NCBI GenBank assembly: GCA_039881145.1
Contig: JAYKKI010000076.1
Coordinates: 9,293,001-9,357,000, forward strand
Source of the DNA: Druceiella hillmani
Lineage: Eukaryota; Arthropoda; Insecta; Lepidoptera; Hepialidae
Reading direction: 5' to 3'
DNA: 64,000 nt
This document shows, one piece after another, positions 46,330 to 56,118 of this stretch. The number at the start of each line of letters is the position of its first letter. Positions within the stretch are counted from its first letter, which is position 1. Below the pieces are notes generated by a model that saw only the letters and a list, made by a program, of their open reading frames with translations, ran no database searches and was not told where the DNA came from. The position numbers and the translations under genes are program-made.

Positions 46330-47215
46330 ACGAAACATGTGAATTGCAAAGTTTTACAACACATGTAAATGTAAAAATGTAAAAATCGTAAATTTGTAAT
46401 TATATCATTTAAAAAAAATATGTTTTCAATTACGCGCCTGCGAAAGATAGAGGAGACAATAATATTGTTCCTATTGGCCATTTATGCTGCATATTTTGAA
46501 ATCCGGAAATAAATCAAAACCTATAGGGTACTTCCTGTTGCCAAAGAATCATATATTTAGTAAAAAGCAAAGTTTTACAATACAAGTAAATGAAAAAATG
46601 CAAAAATCGGTAATTTGTAGTTATATAACAAAAAAATATATATTTCTTGAATACGCACCTGTGAAAGATGTAAGTAGATAGTATATTTCCGCTCTAAAAC
46701 ATTGAAATTTTGTATAGTTTAATAGAAATATTATGTGCCATTAAATGGTTACGTATGCCAAAATGTGTACAGAACACTAGTAGGAAGAATTTCAACCACT
46801 TCCAGTTATATTTAGGAAATTTTTAATATAATATTTGAATCGGAATTGTTAATAATTTAGTACTATGCATATATCTGTAAACATGAAGAGAAATGGTATA
46901 CATATCTTATTCAAAGCTAAAAATTTTATTTTACCGCTGCACAATTTAAAATTGTTCTTTAAATTATTGTCATCATTCATTATCATAAAATATTCAGCCT
47001 TAAAATACTGTTATTCTTGTTCTTTTCGGCGGTCTTTAAATAGACTTTTTAAAATATTTTCTAAATTATTGACTTTGAAAATTTTAGTTAAATATTTCTT
47101 TACTTTTGACTCAAACTTTCCTTCGAATATTTTCGAATCGAATCTAGTTAATTATCAACCGTAATCAACACTGGAATAAAGAATTGCACAATGACACAAC
47201 AGCGAAAAAACTTCG
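46330..47215. other. AT-rich stretch with an imperfect duplication
   Basis: Around 46,345-46,400 and 46,565-46,625 similar blocks occur (gcaaagttttacaa.aca, gtaaatg.aaaa, tgtaa.tatat), an old duplication of about 220-bp offset. No gene recognised; the open frame at 46,865-47,164 is AT-driven. Confidence 0.4.
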
Positions 47216-47220
47216 TCCTA

Positions 47221-47266
47221 ACTTTTTTGTTTGACACCAATTGAGATTGGTGTCAAACAAAAAAGT
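47221..47266. repeat. Perfect 20-bp inverted duplication
   Basis: Left arm acttttttgtttgacaccaa (47,221-47,240), loop ttgaga, exact complementary right arm (47,247-47,266). A further direct partial copy (ttcaaacaaaaaagatt) follows at once, suggesting more than one strand-switch step. Confidence 0.9.
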
Positions 47267-47283
47267 TTTCAAACAAAAAAGAT

Positions 47284-47490
47284 TATTTCAAATTTTCTGA
47301 AAAATAGTCATCTTTGAAATTTTATTTTAACGACAATCAACTATTTTTCAGTCAAGGAATAACGCCTTTCTTTGTACGACATTAATTTCCGGACACCGTG
47401 TGTAACTATTTACTTATTATTTCGGTATTTATTTAATCGTATTAAAGATATTTATGTCGAATTATTTTCAAAGTTATTTTTATTTCCGTT
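47284..47490. repeat. 205-bp direct repeat, unit 1
   Basis: Almost identical to 48,562-48,768. It includes the right half of the TA-flanked MITE described below plus about 80 bases beyond the MITE terminus, so it is a segmental copy and not simply a second MITE insertion. Confidence 0.93.
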
Positions 47491-47529
47491 TGATAAAAAT
47501 TATAAAATAATATATATTATTAATATTGA

Positions 47530-47580
47530 ACACAATTAAAGGAAACTACGGGATGTAGTATCATTTCTACTTTCTTCAAT
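47530..47580 (-). mobile_element. PLE-family fragment, copy E
   Basis: aattaaaggaaactacggga, then tgtagtatcatttctacttt and cttcaatt, matches the segment between terminus and hammerhead in minus orientation, and stops before the ribozyme core. Confidence 0.65.
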
Positions 47581-47589
47581 TGGAGCTAT

Positions 47590-48271
47590 TATTTATTAGG
47601 ATTAATATATTGATGTTAAATATGTGTGATCATTCCAATTCAAACTTAATATGGAATGCCGCCTTGATTTAAATGCACGATGAGTAACTGAAACCTAGTT
47701 TAATTTTTCTTGTTGTTATCACTTCTGTGATTAAGTACAGAGTGAACTACCATAACCATGATACAGAGTAACGAGCGTTTTGAGCGTTTTGACACAAGTC
47801 ATAATTAGAGATTGTATAGCGGCAATCAGTGACATTTGTCTATATAAAACTTTAAAAGGAATTATATAAATCTATTATGACTTTCTAATCAATTTCTTTA
47901 TATATTTGACTATGAAATATTGACATTCAACATTGAACTTACGAGGCAGCGCTTTAATCTTACAACAGTCCACCGAACGGCGCTATTGTAGTTGTAGATT
48001 TTGAAAATACACTGGTGATGACGTAACACTACCTTCTATAAGAACGTGAAAGGCCTGTAGTAATAGTGTTGGCCCAGCCAACCTTAAGTTATAAAAAAAG
48101 ATATGACGTCATTGCGGTTCTGCTCATGCATGCCAATAAAGGTATTTATGTAAAATTTATAGAATGTGTATGGTATGATACTTCGTAAAATGACTACCTA
48201 TCCCTGTATTCTATTGACAATTCCTTATTTCTTTTTGATGTCCGCGAAAATAAAAATGTCCCTAAACGTTA
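47590..48271. other. AT-rich stretch with a GC-richer middle
   Basis: 47,940-48,130 is somewhat GC-richer (gaggcagcgctttaatctta, then ccaccgaacggcgctattg), possibly an unrecognised element. No gene recognised. Confidence 0.35.
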
Positions 48272-48687
48272 TATACACGGTGTTCGGGAATAGATGTCGG
48301 ACAAAGAAAGGCGAGATTCGTTGGCTACCAAGGAATAAATTGTCGTTGAAATAAAACGTAAAACAAGCTCTATTTCTAATTGAGTGCAAAAAAATATTAC
48401 ACATAACTCTTTTTAACTGACCCAATACTTCCCAGAGTGCCATGTTTAACCACAGTGGCGATGTCCTCGCAGCTGCTCGCGGGTAAGCCTCCCGGGCGGC
48501 GCTGAAAAGTGCACGCAAGTATCTTGAATGCGAAAAATATCACAAATAATTATTAATATTATTTCAAATTTTCTGAAAAATAGTCATCTTTTAAATTTTA
48601 TTTTAACGACAATCAACTATTTTTCAGTCAAGGAATAACGCCTTTCTTTGTACGACATTAATTTCCGGACACCGTGTGTAACTATTT
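48272..48687. mobile_element. TA-flanked MITE with terminal inverted repeats of about 80 bp
   Basis: The left end TA-TACACGGTGTTCGG and right end CCGGACACCGTGTG-TA are inverted repeats that extend inward for about 80 bases at roughly 75-80 percent identity (atgtcg.acaaagaaaggcg, then tgtcgtt.aaataaaa). The flanking TA pair fits a Tc1/mariner-type target. A GC-rich interior (48,430-48,520) carries no recognised protein. A related fragment lies near 57,100-57,190. Confidence 0.72.
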
Positions 48688-48768
48688 ACTTATTATTTCG
48701 GTATTTATTTAATCGTATTAAAGATATTTATGTCGAATTATTTTCAAAGTTATTTTTATTCGCTTTTC
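48562..48768. repeat. 205-bp direct repeat, unit 2
   Basis: Counterpart of 47,284-47,490, about 1.28 kb away. Only a handful of differences are visible over the whole length, so the duplication is recent. Confidence 0.93.
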
Positions 48769-48769
48769 G

Positions 48770-49196
48770 AGAAAATATAATTAAAAGTATATATCGAGCG
48801 TATACTACTTGACTAGTTAACCCAAGTTATGAGTTATAACTTCTTTATCGTGAAATAATTTTGTATCCTTTCTCCTACTACCGATATCCATTAAAAGCAA
48901 TGCCTTATATAAAAAGTCAGTTAATATATAACATTTATTTTCAATTTTTACTGTTTTATTGTCCGATAACAGTCGACGATGAAGGAAAAATAATCACAAT
49001 ACAACAGTATAGCAGCTGTTTTAAACGTCTTTGTAAGAGCAGTACTAAATAATTTGTGATTAAATAGAAAAAATGAAAATGAATGTTTTTAATGTTTGTG
49101 AAATGACATTGCCACCATGAGACGAAATAAGATTACGTCCCTAGTGCGAGCAAAACAAATATTAGAAAAAACTACGTAATATGATCGGTCCTGAGT
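48770..49196. other. AT-rich stretch, nothing recognised
   Basis: No coding, RNA or repeat signature found. Confidence 0.4.
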
Positions 49197-49598
49197 GTGA
49201 GAGAGACGAATATACATCTACAGTATGTTTTACAACGGTCTATAATATTCAAATCAATTACTATATACGTTTTACAAAGTGTGAATTATAAATGTAAATT
49301 CAGAATACGTAACAATACATTGTACAGTCGTGTAAAAGGGTGTCAGCAGTTTGTCGAAGACGATTCTGACTCAAATATCACTATTATTCAAATCTTCTCA
49401 AATATCGTAAAATTTATATTTTTTCTCAAATATCACTATTATTCAATTCTTCTCAAATATCATAAAATTCATATTCTTACTCAAATATTATTTGATTCGA
49501 TTCTGACTCAATTATCAATATTACCACTATTATTTTCGACGACGAAAATTGATTTCATTATTTATTTAATTGATAATTTATTTTGTATTTTCTCGTAA
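49197..49598 (+). CDS. Hypothetical open frame with internal repeats, doubtful
   Basis: A 133-codon frame from ATG to stop. Its second half is made of a decayed nucleotide repeat (ctcaaatatcactattattcaa blocks at about 49,370-49,520), giving a Tyr/Ile/His-rich string. There is no signal peptide, domain or homologue I recognise. It is longer than expected in sequence this AT-rich, but composition and repeat structure explain part of this. Most likely not a gene. Confidence 0.1.
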   Translation: MRETNIHLQYVLQRSIIFKSITIYVLQSVNYKCKFRIRNNTLYSRVKGCQQFVEDDSDSNITIIQIFSNIVKFIFFLKYHYYSILLKYHKIHILTQILFDSILTQLSILPLLFSTTKIDFIIYLIDNLFCIFS

Positions 49599-49850
49599 TT
49601 TCACAACTCATTTTCATAAAAAAATGGTAACCAATAATAATAATATGGATGTAAAATTATTTTCATTACTTTGTATGTTACTTTGCTATTCTTTAATTAA
49701 TTCGCTAATCTTTTTATTACTGGATAATATATAAAATAGTTTTTATTGCTTTTCTTTTACATGAATACGCCAAATATTAAATAATATAATTTTTTCGAAT
49801 TCTCATTTTCACTTATCACTCGATGTTTATTGGTATGTTTACAATTTATC

Positions 49851-49852
<2 letters not shown>

Positions 49853-49940
<88 letters not shown>

Positions 49941-49945
49941 TAAAT
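49853..49945. repeat. (TA)n microsatellite
   Basis: Nearly pure TA with one CATACATA interruption at about 49,882-49,889. Confidence 0.95.
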
Positions 49946-49973
49946 AAATTGATGGTAACTGAAAACTGTTTCT

Positions 49974-50462
49974 GTGCAACCTAAACAAATACATCAGATA
50001 TTACACTATAACTTATATTTATCTACTTATACTCCATATATAGCGTCCAACGATAGAAATGAATGTATATCTGTTCCCAAATTGTTATTAATGTACTTAT
50101 TACATTCTACACTAGCGACAAGAACTTATATATGCACCACATGCATAAACATCTTATATAATCATAATAACAGCACAAAAATTGTTGTCTCAAAATTTAA
50201 AAAGGAGTTACAGTTAGTAACTCCTTTTAGTACGGACTACTATTTAAGGCTTTCCATGTTATATTCATTAATACAAATAGGTCAAATCAGTTTCTACATT
50301 TCAAAGTGTGAATTTTTTTATTCGAATATATTTTCATTTACAATTATGGTTAAAACAAATTGTTATCATATAGTAATGAGGACACTACTGTTCATTTATG
50401 AGCTATGGAGTCATTTGAGTTTAGAGGCCTCAGAGACACTGCTAGGTCCATCTAGTTCATGA
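49974..50462 (+). CDS. Hypothetical 162-codon open frame, doubtful
   Basis: One of the longest frames in the window outside recognised transposons. The reading is rich in Tyr, Ile, Leu and Ser, as expected from AT-rich sequence, with a more ordinary C-terminus (LWSHLSLEASETLLGPSSS). There is no signal peptide, no clear membrane segment and no family I recognise. A perfect 12-bp hairpin (50,200-50,228) lies inside it, giving a reading of KKELQLVTPF. No splice or promoter context is evident. It could be a decayed element's protein or chance. Confidence 0.15.
   Translation: MQPKQIHQILHYNLYLSTYTPYIASNDRNECISVPKLLLMYLLHSTLATRTYICTTCINILYNHNNSTKIVVSKFKKELQLVTPFSTDYYLRLSMLYSLIQIGQISFYISKCEFFYSNIFSFTIMVKTNCYHIVMRTLLFIYELWSHLSLEASETLLGPSSS
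50200..50228. repeat. Perfect 12-bp inverted duplication
   Basis: Arms aaaaggagttac and gtaactcctttt with a 5-nt loop. Confidence 0.83.
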
Positions 50463-50599
50463 TGGTGAAGTTGCGATCAAAATTTATGAGCTTATGTCAT
50501 CTATACTTACATTTGTAAAACTTTTATTATTAAAATATTTAGATTTTTCCCAAAACAGGAAGGTTTTTAGGGTGCCTTGCCTTAAAAGGAAAAATGAAC

Positions 50600-51130
50600 T
50601 CTCAAAAGATCATTTGCGTTGCTGTCGGTATGTTCGTCACAGCCGACTTCACAGAAACAGTTTGACGTAGAGACTTGAAATTTGGTCCAATGATATAATA
50701 AATTTATCCTCATATACGGCAATAGTTAAAATATTTAAAATTATTATATTTAAAATTCTAAATACCCATTTGGAAATTTTAGGGAGGGCAAATTATGTAC
50801 AATTTTTTTCATTCTATATTTAATTCAGGCCGTTGTATATTTACAAGTTTAGGTATCGTCAGAGATGTACTGAAAAATATGTAAAAAATGTTCTAACCAG
50901 CAATTAGTGAAAATGCTCGACTTAAAATTAAGAAAAATTAAGAAATTTTAGACGTGAAAACTGTAGGAAAACTATAACGATGATGCTAGATATCGTAATT
51001 TTTTAAATATTCCCAATGTTTATAGTCTACAAAAAATATAAAAGGCAATATTTTTTATATTTTTTCAGAAACCATGCGCCATATAAACTTAAAAGTAAAG
51101 TAAGGCAAAGTAATACTAACCCACAAATCA
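50600..51130 (+). repeat. Dispersed repeat B, two units in tandem
   Basis: First unit: gtcggtatgttcgtcacagc, cagaaacagtttgacgtaga, cttgaaatttgg, then atgctagatatcgtaatttt near 50,980. A second unit begins near 51,065 (tttcagaaaccatgcgccat). The arrangement parallels 27.87-28.44 kb. Confidence 0.7.
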
Positions 51131-52186
51131 TGCATATATTTTCACAACCAACTTCTTTTTAAAATCTCACATTTAAAGAGAATATAAATAAAGGTTTTAA
51201 TAATTATATGTAGTATAAATCCATCGATGAAATAATTCTCGGCATTCGATGTTTGGCAATTTTGTGTACGCGGATTACAAAGAAGACGTAGCATGTTGTA
51301 CATTAAATTTTTTATAATGAAATTTATAGACGAGTGTTTTTAAAACTACAATCCAATTTTATTAAATTATGATATATTTCAAATTAAAAATTACTTTCTT
51401 TGCACCTGAGTAGAAAACATTTTTAACACTTTTTTACTACTTAAACCTATTTTTATAGTTTCTTCAAGTAATTAATAATATATTTATAATTATTATTGCA
51501 TAAAATAATGAAATGTATCAAATTAAACTAATCAACTATTAGTTATTAGTATAATAATCTAATTCGAACGTCCTCGAACACAATAAAAAAATTATTGAAC
51601 ATTTGCATTTTAAAAAAAATATCCTGTGTAAAGTAATTTGGAACCATTTGATAAGCTGTTCTTCACCTAAAATAATCATCTCCTTGCTAACGGAATACTT
51701 CCTGAATTGCACACTCATATTATCAACATTCGATTATTTTTTCTATGTGATAAAATACAATATACAAACCGGGCTATGGCTCAGATCGTTTCCCAATTCT
51801 TTCATTCACTCTGTTACGTTCTGCTCACGACAGTCAATAGCTTAGTTATATTATAGTTTCTTACGTTTTTCCCGTGATATTAAAATATAAAGCAATATTG
51901 TCAGTATTTATATCTAATAATTATAAATAATAATAAGAAACTGTGAGTAATAAAAATAAATAAATTCAATTTAAATACCCTCCAAATACCTTTTCGTCTG
52001 GCGCTTGAAGAAAGAACTTCACAACTGGTTTCAGAAATGGGATACTGAGCATCTAGCTGTTGGAAAGAGAAAACAAAAGAAACACAAACACCTTTCCAGA
52101 AAGGTTATCTAAATCACAACTACAACAAGTGGTAATCTACTCAACAGATGGACTTCAGGAAACACAAAAGAAAGTTGAACCGCTAA
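51131..52186. other. AT-rich stretch, possible 5' flank of the Gypsy element
   Basis: A TGGCGC at 51,999-52,004, some 400 bases before gag, resembles the start of a primer binding site of Gypsy-type elements. I could not define a long terminal repeat on either side of the element, so this stays a guess. Nothing else recognised. Confidence 0.3.
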
Positions 52187-52303
<117 letters not shown>

Positions 52304-52406
52304 CTTTTACAACAGCATCTCATGTCATCATTAACAAACTACAGAGAAGATATTATACGCCTTAATTATTGTTATTTCAAATTTATTTTATAAATCAATA
52401 TGTTGT

Positions 52407-52895
52407 TTGAAAAAAAACTCCAAAACCTTATCATCTGAATATTTAACTGAAAACAGTATCATGGAATATATTAGCTTAGAACTACCAGGAAAAATGCTTA
52501 ATAAATTTGATGGGAATAAATTCGATCTGCACATTTTTATAGATAACTGTGACAATTCATATAATTTAATAAAAAATAGCCGTAAACCTATTTTTCTACA
52601 AACAATATTTCAAAAATAACCGGCAATGCTAAAGCATTAGTAATGAACAGAATCTCTGTTCATTATTAATGCTTTAGCATTGCCGGTTATTTTTGAAATA
52701 TTCAAATATCAATACTCAAAACATGGTCAGACCCAAAAATATTCCTTTTGAAATCAAATTCCGAATGGAGAACCTTTGACCAATGCCAATTACAATTAAG
52801 TAGTTGTAACATTTTGGTAAAATCACAGAGACCCAACTCTTTAGAAGAAGCTATTTCTATTGCTTATATAGAAGAAAAAACATACTGGTGGTTGG
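52407..52895 (+). pseudogene. Gypsy/errantivirus-like gag, interrupted by a hairpin
   Basis: Gag forms the particle that packages element RNA. The first part (52,407-52,619) shows LNKFDGNKFDLHIFIDNCD and NSRKPIFLQTIF, the start of the retrotransposon gag core typical of env-bearing insect Gypsy elements. The later part reads SEWRTFDQCQLQLSS (near 52,757) and LVKSQRPNSLEEAISIA (near 52,815), also in family order. Between them a 47-bp inverted duplication (52,604-52,702) breaks the frame. The C-terminus is replaced near 52,890 by sequence leading into a LINE 5' region. Protease, RT and RNase H are not found in the window; integrase and env pieces follow 1.4 kb downstream. Dead copy. Confidence 0.78.
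52604..52702. repeat. 47-bp inverted duplication with 5-nt loop inside gag
   Basis: The left arm (52,604-52,650) is native gag coding sequence, reading TGNAKALVMNR. The right arm (52,656-52,702) is its complement with a single mismatch. Because the left arm belongs to a known coding context, the right arm must be the added copy. Confidence 0.95.
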
Positions 52896-53514
52896 TTGCA
52901 GTTTTTCTTCCCACCTTTAATTTTTGCACGTAATTATGGCACAATACGGCATTTTTGCACACTAATGAACAATGAGGGAGCACCGGACACTGTGCCACGG
53001 CTTACTTCGTGTCCGCAATAATTACGTTAAAAAATATATATTTCAAGTGTAAAAAGTGATTAAAAGTACTAAAAACTATAACTTAAAGTGCGATTCATTG
53101 ATACAATATGAATAGCAAAGTGAATACCAAGTGACTTTTAAGAAATTGTGATAATTACTGCGAACATTAATAGTGAGAAAAAGTTATTAAAACAACAAAA
53201 AATACCATTAAAGAGACACTACAAAGTGCAGTACGAAAAACATTAAATACATGAAGAAAGCGAACTCAGTGCTAGATACGAAAAATACAAAGAAAAAATA
53301 ACCTAAAACCTATCTACAAGATGAGTTATCAAACATAATTTCTAGAAACTTGTTTGCCAAACAAAAACGTTTAACGCCATCTAGTGACGACTAGCGCACG
53401 TTAGCACCGCCATCTGGGGGCTAGTGGAGATACTACTAGACAAAGTGCGTAACTACACGATCGAACATCTACCAAGCTCTTCACTAATACCACAAGAGGG
53501 CGTTATAGCATAGA
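52896..53514 (+). other. Probable LINE 5' untranslated region
   Basis: Non-coding sequence leading to the ORF1 start. It holds GC-richer blocks (cgccatctagtgacgactag, caccgccatctgggggctag) seen in many insect retrotransposon leaders. The border with gag is placed near 52,890, where gag homology ends. Confidence 0.5.
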
Positions 53515-54279
53515 TTGTTGACTATGGAGCAAATAATGAAAACACTTCAAAAAATACAAAACGACATGGAAGAACAAAAAAATATGATTACAAAAAGTGC
53601 AGAAAAAATAACAAAGGAAATTACAAAAAACATCAACGAAATCATGGACAAAAAACTCCAAGTCTGGGACACCAAACTGCAAAAACTGGAAGAAAAAGTA
53701 AACAATCAAGGCAAGCAATTTTACTATTTAGAAAAAGAGGCTAGACAGCGCAATCTAGTATTTTTTGGAGTGGAGGAAGGCGAACAGTCCTATTTAGAGT
53801 TAGAAATAAATATGATGAACTTTATAAACAAGTACTTCACAACGAAAATAAACTATAAGGGCCTACAAGCCATAAGAAGAATTGGTAAAAGAACAGACAA
53901 ACCCCGTCCTGTCACCATAACATTTACGACACTTGGAATAAAAATCAATATTCTTAAACAAAAACGAGCTCTCAAGGACACTGTATACTACATAAAAGAA
54001 GATTATCCGCTAAAAGTATCAGAGAAAAGAAAGGAATTGCAGACACAAGTAAGAATCGAGAAAGAAAAAGAAAATAGAGCTATAATAAAATACGATAAAT
54101 TAATCATATTAAAAAACACCCCGGAAATCACAACAGGAAACAAGAAAAGAACCCTTTCAACATCTCCTGAAAATAACTTAAAATCCCAAAGACCCAGGGA
54201 TCACGAACACACAAAAAGAACAAGACACTCAGTGCATCCATCACTCAACGTTCATCAAGTTTCTCAGAGGGAGTTGTGA
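53515..54279 (+). CDS. LINE ORF1 (RNA-binding, coiled coil plus RRM-like), intact frame
   Basis: A complete 254-codon frame for the nucleic-acid-binding partner of a non-LTR retrotransposon. Residues about 8-75 are heptad-like and rich in Lys, Glu, Ile and Met, predicting a coiled coil. From about residue 78, RQRNLVFFGVEEGE starts an RRM-like fold. INYKGLQAIRRIGKR and DKPRPVTITF follow, then a C-terminal domain with VYYIKEDYPLKVSEKRKEL (residues about 162-180) and ENRAIIKYDKLIIL. The tail is basic. This order is that of L1-type ORF1 proteins used by several insect LINEs. The ORF start could be 53,515 or the second Met at 53,524. Codon use is A-rich, like the strand around it. No ORF2 follows: the element breaks off by about 54,298, before a T13 run and Gypsy integrase sequence. 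The protein could be made but would act only in trans. Confidence 0.85.
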   Translation: MLTMEQIMKTLQKIQNDMEEQKNMITKSAEKITKEITKNINEIMDKKLQVWDTKLQKLEEKVNNQGKQFYYLEKEARQRNLVFFGVEEGEQSYLELEINMMNFINKYFTTKINYKGLQAIRRIGKRTDKPRPVTITFTTLGIKINILKQKRALKDTVYYIKEDYPLKVSEKRKELQTQVRIEKEKENRAIIKYDKLIILKNTPEITTGNKKRTLSTSPENNLKSQRPRDHEHTKRTRHSVHPSLNVHQVSQREL

Positions 54280-54840
54280 AACCCGGAATGGTGAATAGTT
54301 TTTTTTTTTTTGATAAGTAAAAACCCTACCAAATCACAAGATGTAATTTTGAAAATTTCGAAATTATTCAAAATAAAACAAATTAACTGTATAGCTTATC
54401 CGCAGTCAAATGGCTTTCTTGAAAGAAGTAATGCTACTTTGGCAGACTATCTAAAACATTATATTAATCATGATGAAACTAATTGGGTTACATGAATTGA
54501 TTTTGCTATGTTTTCGTACAGTGCAACTGTACATTAACCTACTAAATTTGTATCCCATTAATTATTATTTGGTTGTAAACCAGAATTACCAACTTCAATA
54601 ACATCTAAACCTGAGTTGAAGTATGTACACACGACTATTTAAATGAACTACCTTCATCACTTAAAAAGAGCCATGATATATCTAAAAATAATTTAATAGA
54701 ATCAAAAAATAAAAATAAATTATATTATGATGAGGAAATAAAACCGTATAACTATAAAATAGGAGATAAAGTATTGTTACAGAATTAGCAAACAAAAATA
54801 AATAAATAAAAATAGTTGGGCTATTTAGGTTCATATGTAA

Positions 54841-55082
54841 TATTGAATATATTTGGCGTTAATTTTGTAAAAATGCATTATTCATGATGTAATATTATTT
54901 CTAATTTATTTAAGTTCTTAACCACGACCTAGGTTTCGTTGTATTACAAAATCTTCAGATTATTAGCAATCTTTGCTAATAGCCCACCTGAAGATGTTGT
55001 ATTACAATGAAAACTAGGTCATGGCAAAGAATCTAAAGAAAGTAGAAATAATACTACATCACGTAGTTTCATTTAATTGTCT
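54841..55082. mobile_element. PLE-derived head-to-head hammerhead unit, copy F, with target duplication
   Basis: A minus-oriented segment (from tattgaatatatttggcgtt) and a plus-oriented segment meet around tattagcaatctttgctaat. Hammerhead-like cores lie on the minus strand (TCTTCAG, 54,952-54,958) and the plus strand (CTGAAGA, 54,988-54,994). The insertion splits integrase and is flanked by ATATGTAA on both sides (54,833-54,840 and 55,083-55,090). This proves that a unit without RT moved as a discrete piece. The right arm lacks the last 40 or so bases found in copies A and C. Confidence 0.88.
54983..55024 (+). ncRNA. Hammerhead ribozyme-like motif, decayed (copy F, plus strand)
   Basis: CTGAAGA (54,988-54,994), stem II GTTG-TATTA-CAAT, GAAA, stem III with one mismatched pair (AAC against GGT), GGTC ending at 55,020, stem I CCAC against ATGG (one mismatch). 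The minus-strand partner in the same unit has the core but has lost the stem I 5' strand. Confidence 0.5.
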
Positions 55083-55190
55083 ATATGTAAATATTACTTC
55101 TAACGTAAACGCTACAATTAAAATAAGCTATAAAAATATAAAAGTTCACACAAACAGACTAAAGCCAGCATTTGTTTCAGTATAATTCCT

Positions 55191-55810
55191 GTCACAATAG
55201 GAGAACCGCTCTACAACGTTACAAACCTAACAGATTCACCCGACAATTTATACGAACATTTAGGAAAAATTAATTTTAGTAACCAAAACTTGAATTTGAT
55301 TACGTACATAGATCTAAATAATTTTGAGGATAAAATAGAATTCCTAACAAGGAAGTTGCCAAAAACCACAAGTATGTGCTCTCCGGAAATTTATAAAAAA
55401 AATATCATTATATAAAAATCCATTACAAATTTTAAAGCAGTTACTAACTCAACTAAATTTAAAATAAAATACCCTTAAACAAATTATTGGTAATCAAGAA
55501 AGATCAAAGCAATCATGGTGGAACAGTATAGAATCAATGTTAAAAACCATTGGCGGAACCTTAGGTGAAGCTGACGCTGAATAGTATAATACTATTAGGT
55601 CGATAGTTAAATCACAAACACAAACAGTGAAAACAACAATATCTAACATTAATAATACAATGACTAATTTGGAAAGGAATGAAATTATCTTCAATAAAAA
55701 TTTAGATATAACTAAAAATAATACAATTGGTTATTCCAACCAATTCTCTATCAAATCCAATAAATTAATGCTTTGCAGATCTTCGTTTCACTTTATATTT
55801 AAAACTTAAC
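55191..55810 (+). pseudogene. Envelope-like region of the errantivirus-like Gypsy element, broken
   Basis: Downstream of integrase and in the same orientation, pieces of an envelope protein of the insect errantivirus type are readable in broken frames. The clearest is a segment near 55,520-55,700 with a Gly-Gly-Thr-Leu turn followed by a long polar, heptad-like stretch (TISNINNTMTNLERNE), resembling the region after the cleavage site in that family. Upstream, EPLYNVTNLTDSPDNLYEH (near 55,200) fits the N-terminal part. Stops occur (for example just before 55,585), frames shift, and no C-terminal membrane anchor is seen. The surviving frame 55,627-55,809 is a fragment. Not functional. Confidence 0.62.
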
Positions 55811-56020
55811 TTTCAATTTTAACATTTTAAACAGTTTTCCATTTTAAATAAATAAACGATAGAAACAAGTGATGAATTTCAAATGTCCTCCCAAGTTAAT
55901 TTGGCTTTACATATGTATTATTATTGGTAACATAAATATAACAATTTGGAAGTGTCTGTAATACTATTTTAGGAGTGTTTAGCAACACAAATCCGTTAGA
56001 AACTGGATTAAAAATATCGT
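55811..56020. other. AT-rich stretch, no LTR identified
   Basis: The 3' long terminal repeat expected after env was not found: no block here repeats the sequence before gag. Confidence 0.4.
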
Positions 56021-56025
56021 GATAT

Positions 56026-56118
56026 GTTGAATATATTTGGCGTTAATTTTGTAGAAATTCATAAATAAATGAATTACGTGATGTAGTATTATTTCTACTT
56101 TCTTTTTGTTCTTTACCA
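56026..56118 (-). mobile_element. PLE-family fragment, copy G
   Basis: From the terminus (ttgaatatatttggcgttaa, then ttttgtagaaattcat) to tctttttgttctttaccacc in minus orientation. It breaks exactly where the hammerhead stem I 3' strand begins (CCAC), so the rest of the ribozyme is lost. Confidence 0.75.

Larger units (their letters stand above)
54330..55190 (+). pseudogene. Gypsy/errantivirus-like integrase C-terminal half, split by an insertion
   Basis: Integrase inserts element cDNA. Visible blocks are KLFKIKQINCIAYPQSNGFL then ERSNATLADYLKHYI (the catalytic Glu region of the core, near 54,360-54,465), the FGCKPELPTSI region (54,570-54,600), and a C-terminal part with YNYKIGDKVLL (near 54,750). 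The last block, KVHTNRLKPAF (near 55,150), lies beyond a PLE-derived insertion at 54,841-55,082. Stops occur at 54,493 and after. The N-terminal zinc-binding half and the two core Asp residues are absent. Together with gag upstream and env-like sequence downstream, in the same orientation, it marks one decayed element. Confidence 0.82.

Noticed and set aside
49197..50462. Two longer hypothetical frames (133 and 162 codons) as host genes
   Set aside because: Composition is AT-driven, one is built of decayed repeats, and there is no domain, splice or promoter context. Kept only as very low-confidence entries.
51999..52004. TGGCGC as a retroelement primer binding site
   Set aside because: Only six bases fit, and no matching pair of long terminal repeats was found around the Gypsy pieces, so it is not listed as a feature.
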